In this document: one piece after another, positions 25,435-34,716 of the stretch
Layout of the letters: every line of letters starts with the position of its first letter
Numbering within the stretch: position 1 is the first letter of the stretch
Source: Mucilaginibacter xinganensis
Lineage (GTDB): Bacteria; Bacteroidota; Bacteroidia; Sphingobacteriales; Sphingobacteriaceae
Assembly (NCBI GenBank): GCA_026225055.1
Contig: JAMFSA010000119.1
Coordinates: forward strand, 1 to 64,000
Length of the DNA stretch: 64,000 nucleotides
Reading direction: 5' to 3'
Position numbers and translations under genes: made by a program
Notes under the pieces: model-generated
Databases searched by the model: none
What the model was told of the DNA's origin: nothing
Seen by the model: the letters and a program-made list of their open reading frames with translations, nothing else

Positions 25435-28176
25435 ATGTTGATGATCTTTAGAAAACTTTTACTTACTACCTGTTTATCGTTAGTTGTGGCATTATCCGCA
25501 TTTGCGCAGGATGATAGCGTAGCATTAACAACTATTATTTCAAAAACCGCAAAATTTGCCACAAACTATCCTGTTGAAAAGGTATATCTCCATTTTGATA
25601 AGCCTTATTATGCCGTGGGCGATACCATATGGTTTAAAGCCTATGTAACTATACAGGATCATCAATTATCGGCATTAAGCAAAATTGTTTATGTTGATAT
25701 GATCACTAATCATGACTCCGTGGTACAATCCGTACGCTTACCTGTTGTTAATGGCGTTGCAAATGGCAGTTTCGTACTCCCACAGGTTTCATTTATTGAA
25801 GGCAATTACCATGTGAGAGCCTACACCAACTGGATGCGGAATTTTGACCCTGCCTATTTCTTTACAAAGAATATTACTGTAGGCAATACCGTAGATGAGA
25901 AAAACCCGGTAAATACACATATTTCATTCGTTAATTCGCTATCAGGCGGTAGTGAGAAGATAGATGCAAAAATTATCTATAAGGATCAGGATGGCGTTGC
26001 TTACATTAATAAGAAAGTATCGTGGAAGGTACAATCGGATGATGAAACAATAGATAAAGGTAAGGGCACTACCGATCAGAACGGTGTACTGAACCTTACA
26101 TTTTCAAGCAATAAACCGGGCTCATTTGGCACAGCCGACCTGGTTACCGATATTGAGTTGAATTATAAAAAATCTATTTCCAACTCATTTTCGTTAAAAA
26201 CGGCAGCCATACCAAAAGATGTGCAATTTTTCCCTGAAGGTGGTAATATCATAAATGGCATCCGTACAAAAGTTGCGTTTAAAGCCATTAGCTCCAATGG
26301 TTTGGGTGTTGATATTAAAGGTACTGTAACTGATAATGACAATAAAGTTGTAGCAAATTTCGCATCCCAGCATTTGGGGATGGGCTTGTTTACATTAACA
26401 CCTGAAACCGGTAAAAGCTATAAAGCAAATGTAACTTTCCCCGATGGTACACATAACAGCTATGATTTACCAAGAATAATGGATGAAGGGATCGATCTAT
26501 CAGTAAATAGCAACAATCCTGATAGTTTGAACCTTAAAATATCCTCAAACTCCGATTTTTTACAAAAATTTACGGATACGCGTTTTTATATTGTAGCCCA
26601 AAGCGGAGGAGTAATTTATTATGCCGCCCAAACCAATCTGCACAGTTTAACTTATTCTGCATCTATACCAAAGATTAAATTCCCTACAGGTATTCTACAG
26701 GTATCACTCCTATCCTCTGAAGGTGATCCATTAAGCGAAAGAATAGTTTTTATTCAGCATAATGACCAGCTGAATGTAGCTGTGAATACTGATCGCCCGT
26801 CATACACCCAAAGGCAAAAGGTTAGAATGACCATGACTGTAAAAAACAAGGATCTGCCTGTTTCTGGTAGCTTTTCATTAGCGGTTATTGATGAGAGCAA
26901 GGTGCCTTTTGATGAAAATGCCGAGACAACCATTCTCTCAAGTATGCTGTTAACCTCTGACCTGAAGGGTTACATTGAGAAACCAAACTATTATTTTAAC
27001 CATGTTGATGAAACCAGAGTGGCAGATCTGGATATTTTGATGCTTACCCAAGGTTATCGCCGTTTTACTTATAGTGATATTGTTTATGATAAAAACCCAT
27101 CTATCTATTTTTTCCCTGAACAGGGGATAAATATATCGGGTATATTAAGGGCAAGTAATGGTATAGCTGTACCTCGCGGCAATGTGCATTTAACCATTCC
27201 CGACAAAATATATTATAAAGATGTAATTACTGATCCATCGGGTAATTTCCTGTTTCAGAATTTAACGTTCCAGGATTCATCACAGGTAATATTAAATGCC
27301 AAGAATAATACAAATGGCAAATTTATGGAGTTAACCGTTAATGCCGATACCTATCCCGGATTACAAAAGAATGTAAACTTGCCTGATAATGTAGCCAATA
27401 TTGATAGTATGCTTACTACATACTTACTGAATACTAAAAAGCAATACGCCGGTAATCGTGTATTAAAAGAAGTAGTTATTAAGGCAAAAAGTGAAGTTAA
27501 AAAACCAAGCCACATGGATTATCCATCATTAGTAGGATTAAGCCCGCAGCCTGACCATATGATAGAAGGCTCGCAGTTTGACGGATGTAACGTATTACTC
27601 GATTGCCTTAAAGGTGCCGCATTTGGCCTAACCTATGATGTTGATGACTTTTATATAACGCGGGACTACATGCAGGGTAACAAAAAAACACCTGTACAAG
27701 TATATTTTAACGGCATGCCTGTTGAAACAAATTATTTGAATAATATCGACCCAAAAACTGTTGAATCGGTTGAGATATTTTTAAATAACGGCATAACCAA
27801 TATAGGCTCGCTGAACAACACAAAAGGTGTGCTGGTTATCAACTCTAAAAAGATACCCAAGGGCGAAAAGATTAGCCTTGCTGATTTAAAAAACCTTATC
27901 CCTCAGAAAAATTTGATCACTATCAGCCCAATGGGATATGGCAAAGACCGCCAGTTCTATATTCCGAAATACCTTGTTGCAAGAACTGCAATGGAAGTTC
28001 CAGACTATCGTACTACTGTTTACTGGAACCCTAAAATAATAACCGACAAAGCAACTGGCAAAGTTTCGTTTGAGTTTTATAACTCAGACGGAAAAGGCAC
28101 TTATAAAGCCGTTATTGAAGGACTTGATATTGACGGAAACATAGCGCATTATGTTTACCATTATAAGGTAGATTAA
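25435..28176 (+). CDS. secreted MG2-like and TonB plug-domain protein without beta-barrel
   Basis: A 913-residue exported protein. The signal peptide ends near AFA-QD (residue 24; a second ATG at 25441 would also serve). Residues about 35-140 resemble the macroglobulin MG2 type (YPVEKVYLHFDKPYYAVGDT, then a beta sandwich). More sandwich domains follow, then a carboxypeptidase-regulatory-like domain near 560-650 (ISGILRASNGIAVPRGNVHL). A TonB-receptor plug-like segment lies near 760-805 (PVQVYFNGMPVE ... VESVEIFLNN). The C-terminal part is again beta sandwich (WNPKIITDKATGKVSFEFYN). There is no outer-membrane barrel, so it cannot be a transporter by itself. The architecture recurs in Bacteroidota; the role is unknown. 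Confidence 0.8.
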   Translation: MLMIFRKLLLTTCLSLVVALSAFAQDDSVALTTIISKTAKFATNYPVEKVYLHFDKPYYAVGDTIWFKAYVTIQDHQLSALSKIVYVDMITNHDSVVQSVRLPVVNGVANGSFVLPQVSFIEGNYHVRAYTNWMRNFDPAYFFTKNITVGNTVDEKNPVNTHISFVNSLSGGSEKIDAKIIYKDQDGVAYINKKVSWKVQSDDETIDKGKGTTDQNGVLNLTFSSNKPGSFGTADLVTDIELNYKKSISNSFSLKTAAIPKDVQFFPEGGNIINGIRTKVAFKAISSNGLGVDIKGTVTDNDNKVVANFASQHLGMGLFTLTPETGKSYKANVTFPDGTHNSYDLPRIMDEGIDLSVNSNNPDSLNLKISSNSDFLQKFTDTRFYIVAQSGGVIYYAAQTNLHSLTYSASIPKIKFPTGILQVSLLSSEGDPLSERIVFIQHNDQLNVAVNTDRPSYTQRQKVRMTMTVKNKDLPVSGSFSLAVIDESKVPFDENAETTILSSMLLTSDLKGYIEKPNYYFNHVDETRVADLDILMLTQGYRRFTYSDIVYDKNPSIYFFPEQGINISGILRASNGIAVPRGNVHLTIPDKIYYKDVITDPSGNFLFQNLTFQDSSQVILNAKNNTNGKFMELTVNADTYPGLQKNVNLPDNVANIDSMLTTYLLNTKKQYAGNRVLKEVVIKAKSEVKKPSHMDYPSLVGLSPQPDHMIEGSQFDGCNVLLDCLKGAAFGLTYDVDDFYITRDYMQGNKKTPVQVYFNGMPVETNYLNNIDPKTVESVEIFLNNGITNIGSLNNTKGVLVINSKKIPKGEKISLADLKNLIPQKNLITISPMGYGKDRQFYIPKYLVARTAMEVPDYRTTVYWNPKIITDKATGKVSFEFYNSDGKGTYKAVIEGLDIDGNIAHYVYHYKVD

Positions 28177-28191
28177 AGCAATCTTTACCAC

Positions 28192-28232
28192 AACAAAAAG
28201 GGCGCTGTACTATGTACAGCGCCCTTTTTGTT
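28192..28232. terminator. bidirectional terminator between convergent genes
   Basis: Nineteen base pairs (core AAAAAGGGCGCTGTAC / GTACAGCGCCCTTTTT) around a TAT loop, with A and T tracts on the two sides, so it works for the 913-residue gene on plus and the isomerase gene on minus. Confidence 0.88.
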
Positions 28233-28252
28233 TAATTAATCTGCTTGAATTG

Positions 28253-29131
28253 TTACCCGTTCAAAATGCTTTTTACGTAAGCGCAGCTTTTAGTAATGCT
28301 TACATAAGGATCAATATCAGTATAGTTTTCCTGCTCAACTATAAAATGCTTAATGCCACCTAACTTTGCATAACCTATGATCGATTTAAAATCAATAGTA
28401 CCATTACCTACTTCGGTATTTTTTTCATGGTTAGTTTTATCCATATCCTTTATATGAAAAGCAAAAAACCTGCCCGGATGTGCTTTTATAATAGCGGTTG
28501 GGTCCTGGCCTGTGCGAACTACCCAGTATAGGTCCATTTCCATACTCACTAATGACGGATCTGTTTTCGCCAGTATGGTATCATAAAAAGTTGTACCATC
28601 AACCGGTTTCCATTCAAAGTTATGGTTGTGGTAGCCCAGCTTTAAACCTGCTTTTTTACAAAGTTCACCGGCTGTATTCAGTTTGTCGGCAATGTTATTA
28701 AAATCGCTGACAGTTTTTATATAGGCATCATTAAGATGAGGCACTATTACGTACTCCATCCCGGTGATATTGGCTGCTTCGATATAACTTTTTAGTTCGT
28801 CAGTTTTCCCGGCACCCAAAAAGCTATCGAATTCAAAATGTCCGCTCGGTGTGCTCAAACCGTTATCTTTTAACAGTTTGCTGAAATCCTGAGCATTCAG
28901 TCCCCAAAAGCCCTCAGCTTTGCTGTAACCAAAAGGCTCAACTTCTTTATATCCGGCAGCGGCTACCTTTGCTATTACACCTTTTACGTCTGGTTTTATC
29001 TGGTCGCGCAGGCTGTATAATTGCAGCCCCACTACCTTGTTCTTCCCCGCAGCTTTTAATAATTCAGGGGCTACCATTAATCCAGCCGAAACAAGTCCGG
29101 CCTGTGTTAAAAATGTTCTTCTGTTAGTCAT
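28253..29131 (-). CDS. Tat-exported sugar phosphate isomerase/epimerase-like TIM barrel
   Basis: A xylose-isomerase-like TIM-barrel protein of 292 residues, last gene of the minus-strand sugar cluster. The N terminus has a twin-arginine signal (NRRTFLT, residues 3-9) and a hydrophobic stretch to about 28, so it is folded in the cytosol and exported. Metal- and substrate-binding positions of the family are seen: GYHNHNFE (166-173), MEMD with D200, H226 in FHIKD and E266 in VEQE. Relatives include IolE/IolI-type and 3-keto-sugar enzymes. With a paralogue and a Gfo/Idh enzyme in the same run of genes, a role in periplasmic sugar oxidation or epimerisation is likely; the substrate is unknown. Confidence 0.85.
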   Translation of the reverse strand: MTNRRTFLTQAGLVSAGLMVAPELLKAAGKNKVVGLQLYSLRDQIKPDVKGVIAKVAAAGYKEVEPFGYSKAEGFWGLNAQDFSKLLKDNGLSTPSGHFEFDSFLGAGKTDELKSYIEAANITGMEYVIVPHLNDAYIKTVSDFNNIADKLNTAGELCKKAGLKLGYHNHNFEWKPVDGTTFYDTILAKTDPSLVSMEMDLYWVVRTGQDPTAIIKAHPGRFFAFHIKDMDKTNHEKNTEVGNGTIDFKSIIGYAKLGGIKHFIVEQENYTDIDPYVSITKSCAYVKSILNG

Positions 29132-29151
29132 ATTAATTGGTAAATATTTAA

Positions 29152-29260
29152 AAAAAGAATCAGGAGCCAGGAATCAAGATTCAAGATAAAATTGAAACTT
29201 CCTAATTCTTGACTCTTGATTCCGGGTTCTTGAATTGTAACTCTTAATTCTTGACTCTAA
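29152..29260. repeat. intergenic word-repeat hairpin (GAATCAAGA words)
   Basis: Within the sugar operon, words such as AGGAATCAAGATTCAAGA on the left oppose TTCTTGACTCTTGATTCC on the right. The same wording forms the hairpin at 41580-41634. It may set an mRNA processing or stability point between the two genes. Confidence 0.7.
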
Positions 29261-29264
29261 TAAA

Positions 29265-30722
29265 TTAAACTCCTACTTTCCAGCCTTCTCTGTATTCTCT
29301 TTTTACAAATTGGTTTACATCATCAAAGTTGGTTACACGCATGGCATTGTTATCCCACTGCAACGTGATGCTATCGCCCGGATAACTAACACCTTTACCA
29401 TCGGCATTTGGTTTTTGTATACTATGCCCCCTGATAGATAAGTTAGCCATTAATAATGCCTCTGTTAACGGCCCGGCCAGTTTAAATGGTGAGCTTACAT
29501 CATCAGGTTTACCTGCAAGCGAAGCTTCAACCCATTGTGCATAATGGCCATCCTGGCCACCTGGTACGCGTTTAATAGTTTTCGGAACGTTTACTTCTTT
29601 GGTACGAGATGTTGGCAATAATTGCGGATTAAGCGAATAAGTGCTCGCCATCATCTTGCCTTTGGTGCCAATAAATAGCATACCGTTACCATCATCGCCA
29701 AAATCCTCATTCGGGCCTAATTCAGCAGGCCTCTCAGGTTGTATACCACCATCCATCCAGTGTACGGTAACATCACCTTTTGTTTTTTCGGTTTTAGGAT
29801 ATGTCAGTGTGATATGACTTGACGGAGGACAGCTATCAGGATAATACGCTTTGTTAAAAGGCCCTGTATATACCGTACCTATACTTGACTGCACGTTTTT
29901 TACATATTGCAGATCGAGCACCCTAAATGGTGCTTCCATTATATGGCAACCCATATCGCCTAAGGCGCCGGTTCCATAGTCCCACCAGCCGCGCCAGTTA
30001 AAAGGAGCTATGCCATCCATATAATCCCTGTATTTTGCCGTACCCAGCCAAAGGTCCCAGTTTAACTCTTTAGGAACATCCGCTTTAGGCGGCCAATGCA
30101 CCCCCTGGGGCCATACAGGGCGGTCTGTCCAACAATAAACGGTATGCACATCGCCAATTTCACCGGCATCATACCATTCACGCAATTGCCTTACACCATC
30201 ATTTGATGAACCCTGGTTACCCATTTGAGTAACCACTTTATATTTTTTGGCAGCTTCGGTTAAAGTGCGGGCCTCATAAATATCATGCGCCATTGGCTTT
30301 TGTACATATACGTGCTTACCCAGTTGCATAGCCGAAAGCGCAACAATAGCGTGGTTATGATCAGGGATTGACACCGATACGGCATCGAAGTTTTTATGAT
30401 CCTTATCCAGCAATTCGCGCCAGTCGCTATAAAATTTAGCTTTAGGGAATTTCTTTACCGTATTAGCCGCGCTGCGGGTATCAACATCACATAAAAATGC
30501 GATCTCGGCTTTGCCACTGGCATAAAAGTTGGCTATATCACTATTACCCTTACCACCTGCGCCAACTGCGGCTATTACCAGGCGATCACTTGGCGCTGTA
30601 AAGCCTTTGCCGCCTAATACATATCGTGGAACTATCATTATGCCTGCAGCTGCTATTGAACTGCTTTTAATAAAACCCCTGCGTGATGGGTTTAATGAAG
30701 AAGTGCTTTTTTCCTCGCTCAT
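29265..30722 (-). CDS. Tat-exported Gfo/Idh/MocA-family oxidoreductase
   Basis: A 485-residue NAD(P)-dependent oxidoreductase carrying a twin-arginine signal (SRRGFIK, residues 13-19). The Rossmann part shows VIAAVGAGGKGNSD (49-62) and, at the place of the EKP motif, YVQKPMAHD (139-147), with the lysine at 142 kept. The catalytic-side residues GDMGCHIME (255-263) include H260. The C-terminal domain is longer than in classic members, as in the exported Bacteroidota subgroup. The tightly bound cofactor explains use of the Tat route. It lies between two TIM-barrel isomerase genes, pointing to oxidation of a sugar followed by rearrangement in the periplasm. Confidence 0.88.
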   Translation of the reverse strand: MSEEKSTSSLNPSRRGFIKSSSIAAAGIMIVPRYVLGGKGFTAPSDRLVIAAVGAGGKGNSDIANFYASGKAEIAFLCDVDTRSAANTVKKFPKAKFYSDWRELLDKDHKNFDAVSVSIPDHNHAIVALSAMQLGKHVYVQKPMAHDIYEARTLTEAAKKYKVVTQMGNQGSSNDGVRQLREWYDAGEIGDVHTVYCWTDRPVWPQGVHWPPKADVPKELNWDLWLGTAKYRDYMDGIAPFNWRGWWDYGTGALGDMGCHIMEAPFRVLDLQYVKNVQSSIGTVYTGPFNKAYYPDSCPPSSHITLTYPKTEKTKGDVTVHWMDGGIQPERPAELGPNEDFGDDGNGMLFIGTKGKMMASTYSLNPQLLPTSRTKEVNVPKTIKRVPGGQDGHYAQWVEASLAGKPDDVSSPFKLAGPLTEALLMANLSIRGHSIQKPNADGKGVSYPGDSITLQWDNNAMRVTNFDDVNQFVKREYREGWKVGV

Positions 30723-30838
30723 AAAATATAATTTGGTTGTTTTTTGTAATGGCTGAATCCCATACTATTGGTAACAATACAGGTTTACCAAACATAACAA
30801 AATATTTAGAAAAAAGCATTTAGCTACAAATATGTTAC

Positions 30839-31744
30839 TCAATATCCCCACCTGTTCATAACCTTCAAATCCAGCTTTGAACATTCCAGCGGATCCATGC
30901 CCTGGTACTCCTCCTGTTCAATAATAAACTGTGAGGTGCCCCCTGTTTTACGTGCTTCTTTTAGTATATCTTTTAGCGGTAATATCCCCTTGCCGAGTAC
31001 AGTATTCTCATATTTACCACTGGCATTTTTAATCTGATCCTTTACGTGCATCAGCTCAAATCTGCCGGGGTATTTTTTTATATAATCAAGCGGCATGGCT
31101 CCTGTTGGGTACATATTGCCAATATCCATTTGCTGGGCTACTAATGCACCATCAGTGTTATCCAGCATCACGTCATATAAGCGAACGCCGGTAAATAGTG
31201 TGGTAAATTCAAAATCGTGATTATGGTAACCAAACTGAAGGCCTTGTTTCTTACATAATTCGCCGCATTTGTTAAATACGTCCATGAATCTTTTAAAAGC
31301 GTCAACATCCGTTAACAGATCGCTGTCCAATCCGGGGCTAATCAGGTACTTCTGCCCTACTTCCGCGGCATCGGCAACTGCCTGTTTCCATTCATCGGTA
31401 AAATCATTATTGGTAGCATCCCAGTGTTTTTGTAATAGTGTTACGTGCCCACTGGTCATGTTTAAATGCGTATCATCCAATATCTTTTTTAAATCCTTAA
31501 CTGTGTACCCATAAAATTTACGGTTACTATAACCGGCATGTTCTATCTGGAAATATCCCATATCCGATAGCTTCTTTAATGTACCGGCAGGATCAGCATG
31601 CATGGCATCACGCACAGTATAAAGTTGCAGCCCCAATCGTTCAATTTTTTTGGGCGATGCAAACAGGTGTTGTGGCATAAAAGCCGCGCCTGCAGCCAGC
31701 ACCGCGCTGTTTCTTAAAAATATTCTTCGTGAATGTTGTACCAT
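30839..31744 (-). CDS. Tat-exported sugar phosphate isomerase/epimerase-like TIM barrel (paralogue)
   Basis: A 301-residue paralogue of the last gene in the cluster. The twin-arginine signal is SRRIFLR (5-11) followed by a hydrophobic region to about 25. The family motifs are GYHNHDFEF (172-180), QQMD with D207, MHVKD with H233 and IIEQEEY with E276, so the metal site looks complete. It begins two bases after the PD40 gene ends, so the two are co-transcribed. Two divergent isomerases in one cluster suggest two different substrates or consecutive steps. Confidence 0.85.
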   Translation of the reverse strand: MVQHSRRIFLRNSAVLAAGAAFMPQHLFASPKKIERLGLQLYTVRDAMHADPAGTLKKLSDMGYFQIEHAGYSNRKFYGYTVKDLKKILDDTHLNMTSGHVTLLQKHWDATNNDFTDEWKQAVADAAEVGQKYLISPGLDSDLLTDVDAFKRFMDVFNKCGELCKKQGLQFGYHNHDFEFTTLFTGVRLYDVMLDNTDGALVAQQMDIGNMYPTGAMPLDYIKKYPGRFELMHVKDQIKNASGKYENTVLGKGILPLKDILKEARKTGGTSQFIIEQEEYQGMDPLECSKLDLKVMNRWGY

Positions 31745-31746
31745 TA

Positions 31747-33267
31747 TTATTTAGCTATTGGATATACCGGGAATAACAACTTCGAATTGCTTACAAAAGC
31801 GATGTGCTTACTATCAGGCGACCATGATGGTGTGTTGATTGTACCCTGACCGCCATATAAATAAGCGATAACTTTTGATGGCCCACCACCTATAGGCATC
31901 AATCTTAAATATACGTGTCTGTAAAAAGGATGATCGCCTGGTGATACTTCATTTTTATTGAAGGTGATAAAAACTATCCATTTGCCATCAGGTGAGATAT
32001 GCGGAAACCAGTTATCATAATCATCACTGGTAATTTGTGTTTGCTCACTGCCATCAGGTTTCATACGCCATGCTTGCATCAAACCACTGCGCACTGAGCA
32101 GAAATAAATATATTTTCCGTCAGGTGTGTACTCGGGCCCATCATCGAGGCCTGGGGCTGTGGTTAACCTCACCTCCTCGCCGCCTGCTGACGGCATGCGG
32201 TAGATATCATATTCATTATTCCTATCGCCGCAAAAAACAAGATACTTACCATCCGGCGACCAGCCATGCATGTATGATGGCCCTATTTTATTCATCCGTT
32301 TGGCATCACCACCCTTTGATGATAAGGTATAACCTATAGAACCATCCTTCTCACTATTACTTACCGCCAGCATTTTGCCATCGAATGAAAGCACGTGATC
32401 ATTATTATTATTGGTGGCGACACCTGTATTGAGTACTGCGGGGGTATTTGTAGCCAGATCATATTTATAAAGCAAACCATTACTATTATAGATCAAAGAT
32501 TTTCCATCTTTTGTCCAGTTTGGGGCCTGTAATGACTCTGGTGATTGGTAAATAATCCTGCTGTTTTGTGTTTCCAGATCGAGGATATGTATAGCACTGC
32601 CAATATGCTGCTGATAACCATTTTCGCCATTGGCCGGCACAACGATACGTACATTATGAAACAGTGCTGATTCAGTAACATTTGGATTGTGGGCGCATAC
32701 AAACAGGCCCACATATACTTCATCGCCCAGATCAAGGCTATCAACGTGCTCGGTAACAAAAGTTTCGCCGTTATGGGCTACAGACATAATATAGGTGTTA
32801 CCTTTCCTCTCCAGTTGAATAACATCAGCCGATGTGAGTTTAGATTTTATTTCCTCGGTACCAGCGCCGTTTGTGCGTCTGAATTGCAATGAAGTTAACC
32901 CATCACCATGTACAACAGCATTGATGTGTTTCGAGTCTGAATCGAGCGATGTGCGCACCATCCAGCCCATTTTGCGGTGCATCTCGACACCTTTGCCAAT
33001 AAATGCAGCATTAGTGGTAAGTATAAAATCACCTTTAATGCGTTTCCATACAAAATGAAAATCATCATGATTGGCCCATATATTTTGGCCTGAGCCAGAT
33101 ATTTTATATTGCTGTAAAGTTGGGTCGTAACTTGCAGTGCCAGCCGGTTTAACGCTGCCAACATCCGTTTGCCCGTCGAAAATTCCTAATGTTGATTGTG
33201 CATAGCTATTATTAAAAAATAGCGCAAGCGAAAAGCATAACAACAGATAGCTTAGTTTTAATCTCAT
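31747..33267 (-). CDS. exported LamG/DUF1349-like plus PD40 (TolB-like) propeller protein
   Basis: A 506-residue exported protein, first gene of the sugar cluster. The signal peptide ends near SYA-QS (residue 24). Residues about 30-215 form a beta sandwich of the DUF1349/laminin-G type (FHFVWKRIKGDFILTTNAAF). Residues about 225-500 carry PD40-like propeller blades, seen as repeated WSPDGKYLVF, YTPDGKYIYF, ISPDGKWIVF and WSPDSKHIAF. It has no protease domain. It probably binds a glycan or other ligand for the enzymes encoded downstream. Its usual database name (TolB-like) should not be read as a Tol-system role. Confidence 0.82.
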   Translation of the reverse strand: MRLKLSYLLLCFSLALFFNNSYAQSTLGIFDGQTDVGSVKPAGTASYDPTLQQYKISGSGQNIWANHDDFHFVWKRIKGDFILTTNAAFIGKGVEMHRKMGWMVRTSLDSDSKHINAVVHGDGLTSLQFRRTNGAGTEEIKSKLTSADVIQLERKGNTYIMSVAHNGETFVTEHVDSLDLGDEVYVGLFVCAHNPNVTESALFHNVRIVVPANGENGYQQHIGSAIHILDLETQNSRIIYQSPESLQAPNWTKDGKSLIYNSNGLLYKYDLATNTPAVLNTGVATNNNNDHVLSFDGKMLAVSNSEKDGSIGYTLSSKGGDAKRMNKIGPSYMHGWSPDGKYLVFCGDRNNEYDIYRMPSAGGEEVRLTTAPGLDDGPEYTPDGKYIYFCSVRSGLMQAWRMKPDGSEQTQITSDDYDNWFPHISPDGKWIVFITFNKNEVSPGDHPFYRHVYLRLMPIGGGPSKVIAYLYGGQGTINTPSWSPDSKHIAFVSNSKLLFPVYPIAK

Positions 33268-33372
33268 ATAACTGGTTGATTTGTAATTTAGGATTCACTA
33301 AGTTAACTATTCCATTGGTAAAAGGTATAGTGATTTTTTATCCCAATGTTGTCTTTTTCCACTAAAAACAAA

Positions 33373-33399
33373 AAAGGAGATGCGTTTTGCATCTCCTTT
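33373..33399 (-). terminator. intrinsic terminator after the desaturase gene
   Basis: AAAGGAGATGC pairs with GCATCTCCTTT around a GTTTT loop. On the minus strand the stem is followed by TTTTTTG, 26 bases after the desaturase stop codon. Confidence 0.85.
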
Positions 33400-33424
33400 A
33401 TATTTATCAGCTATTGATCTTTTC

Positions 33425-34507
33425 TTACAGATCGGCAACTAATGCTTTTTTAGTTTCTTTTGCATAAGCTTTAGCTGCTGCTTTAGCCGCCGCAGGTTCA
33501 GCACAATAAGCTAAATAAAATTCCTTTTTCGAGTCGCGATAATGGCTTACCGCTCCTATCATACTTAAAAGTTTTATATAGCACCATGCCAAGTCGAGCT
33601 GGTAAGGCTTAAAGCCTGAGCGCGCGCTTTTTGGATACAAGTGGTGATTGTTGTGCCACTCACCAGCTACATAGCCTGGCCATATTTGGTTTATTGACAT
33701 ATCCTCACGGTTATGATCAACACCTTCACGGCGCTTATCTTCGCCTTTGCCATGGCCTTCATAGTTGTAAGTACGTACACCTACCGCCCAAAAACCTGCA
33801 GCACCAAACATAGCGCATACAAGACCAAAGCCGCCCATTAGATAAAATGCCGCGAACCAAAAGCTCCAGTTTAATATTACGCTGATAATTGTGCGCACAG
33901 GAGAAGCTAAAGTCCCCCATTTTTGGTATTGTGCATAGCTATTGGTATTTACACCTGTATGGCGCATTAAATTAACGCATTTGCCATAGTTCTTCTCCGT
34001 CATATTCCGGTTAATGGGCTGATGATTTACATCGGCCAAAAAGCAGTATAAAAAACCTCCTGAAGCGTTATAAGGATCGCCAGGTTGATCAGACAATGCA
34101 TGATGCACGTGGTGGGATATAGCATATATCTCTTCCGGAATAATTTTAAGGGTGAGATTCTGCGTAAAAAATCGCCAGAATTTATTACTGAACTCATAAG
34201 CACCATGTGTACAGTAACGATGATGCCATATGGTACCATGTGTACCCATTACTATCATGCTATACACAAAAGCTGCTATTAACAGCTTAAACGAGAAATA
34301 TTTAAAGATAAAAAGGAATAAAAATGGCGCCAGGCATAAAACCATAAACCAGCTCATAAATGAAAGCCAATTTTTTTTGTTTTTAAAGATGTTTAGCCGT
34401 TTAAAAAATTCTTTTAGTATTTGATTGGAACTCGGTTCCGAAAGGTTACCACACTCATCCTTCCACCCATACGAGGGCGGCTCCAGCACGCTGTCTAAGA
34501 AAGCCAT
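33425..34507 (-). CDS. membrane fatty acid desaturase (acyl-CoA delta-9 type)
   Basis: A di-iron desaturase that would introduce a double bond into acyl chains in the inner membrane, affecting fluidity. The three histidine boxes are HRYCTH, HHVHH (in ISHHVHHALSDQPGDP) and HNNHH (in GEWHNNHHLYPKSA), giving the eight histidines of the family. Hydrophobic pairs lie before the first box (about residues 48-90) and between the second and third (about 205-240). The C-terminal 25 residues are Ala/Lys rich. At 360 residues it fits the stearoyl-CoA type. It is a single-gene unit with its own terminator. Confidence 0.9.
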   Translation of the reverse strand: MAFLDSVLEPPSYGWKDECGNLSEPSSNQILKEFFKRLNIFKNKKNWLSFMSWFMVLCLAPFLFLFIFKYFSFKLLIAAFVYSMIVMGTHGTIWHHRYCTHGAYEFSNKFWRFFTQNLTLKIIPEEIYAISHHVHHALSDQPGDPYNASGGFLYCFLADVNHQPINRNMTEKNYGKCVNLMRHTGVNTNSYAQYQKWGTLASPVRTIISVILNWSFWFAAFYLMGGFGLVCAMFGAAGFWAVGVRTYNYEGHGKGEDKRREGVDHNREDMSINQIWPGYVAGEWHNNHHLYPKSARSGFKPYQLDLAWCYIKLLSMIGAVSHYRDSKKEFYLAYCAEPAAAKAAAKAYAKETKKALVADL

Positions 34508-34716
34508 TATTTTATTGAAGATTAGTTTATAATTATACCAGGGTTCAGCTTGTAAGGTATATATAATTTATTGAAGCGAAGAAAATATCTTAGAACCCTA
34601 AAGAATAATGCGAGGGGAATAATATACTGCCAAAAACCGAAATAAAATCTCTTACTTTATTAGAACGATACAATAATATTAAAAGTATCGCATTGTCATA
34701 ATAAATTCATATTTCT
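34508..34716. other. AT-rich gap between thioesterase and desaturase genes
   Basis: No gene is seen. An inverted repeat CGATAC-N13-GTATCG (34666-34690) lies about 25 bases after the thioesterase stop and may be its terminator. AGGGTTC and GAACCCT face each other over about 50 bases further on, upstream of the desaturase. Confidence 0.4.
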
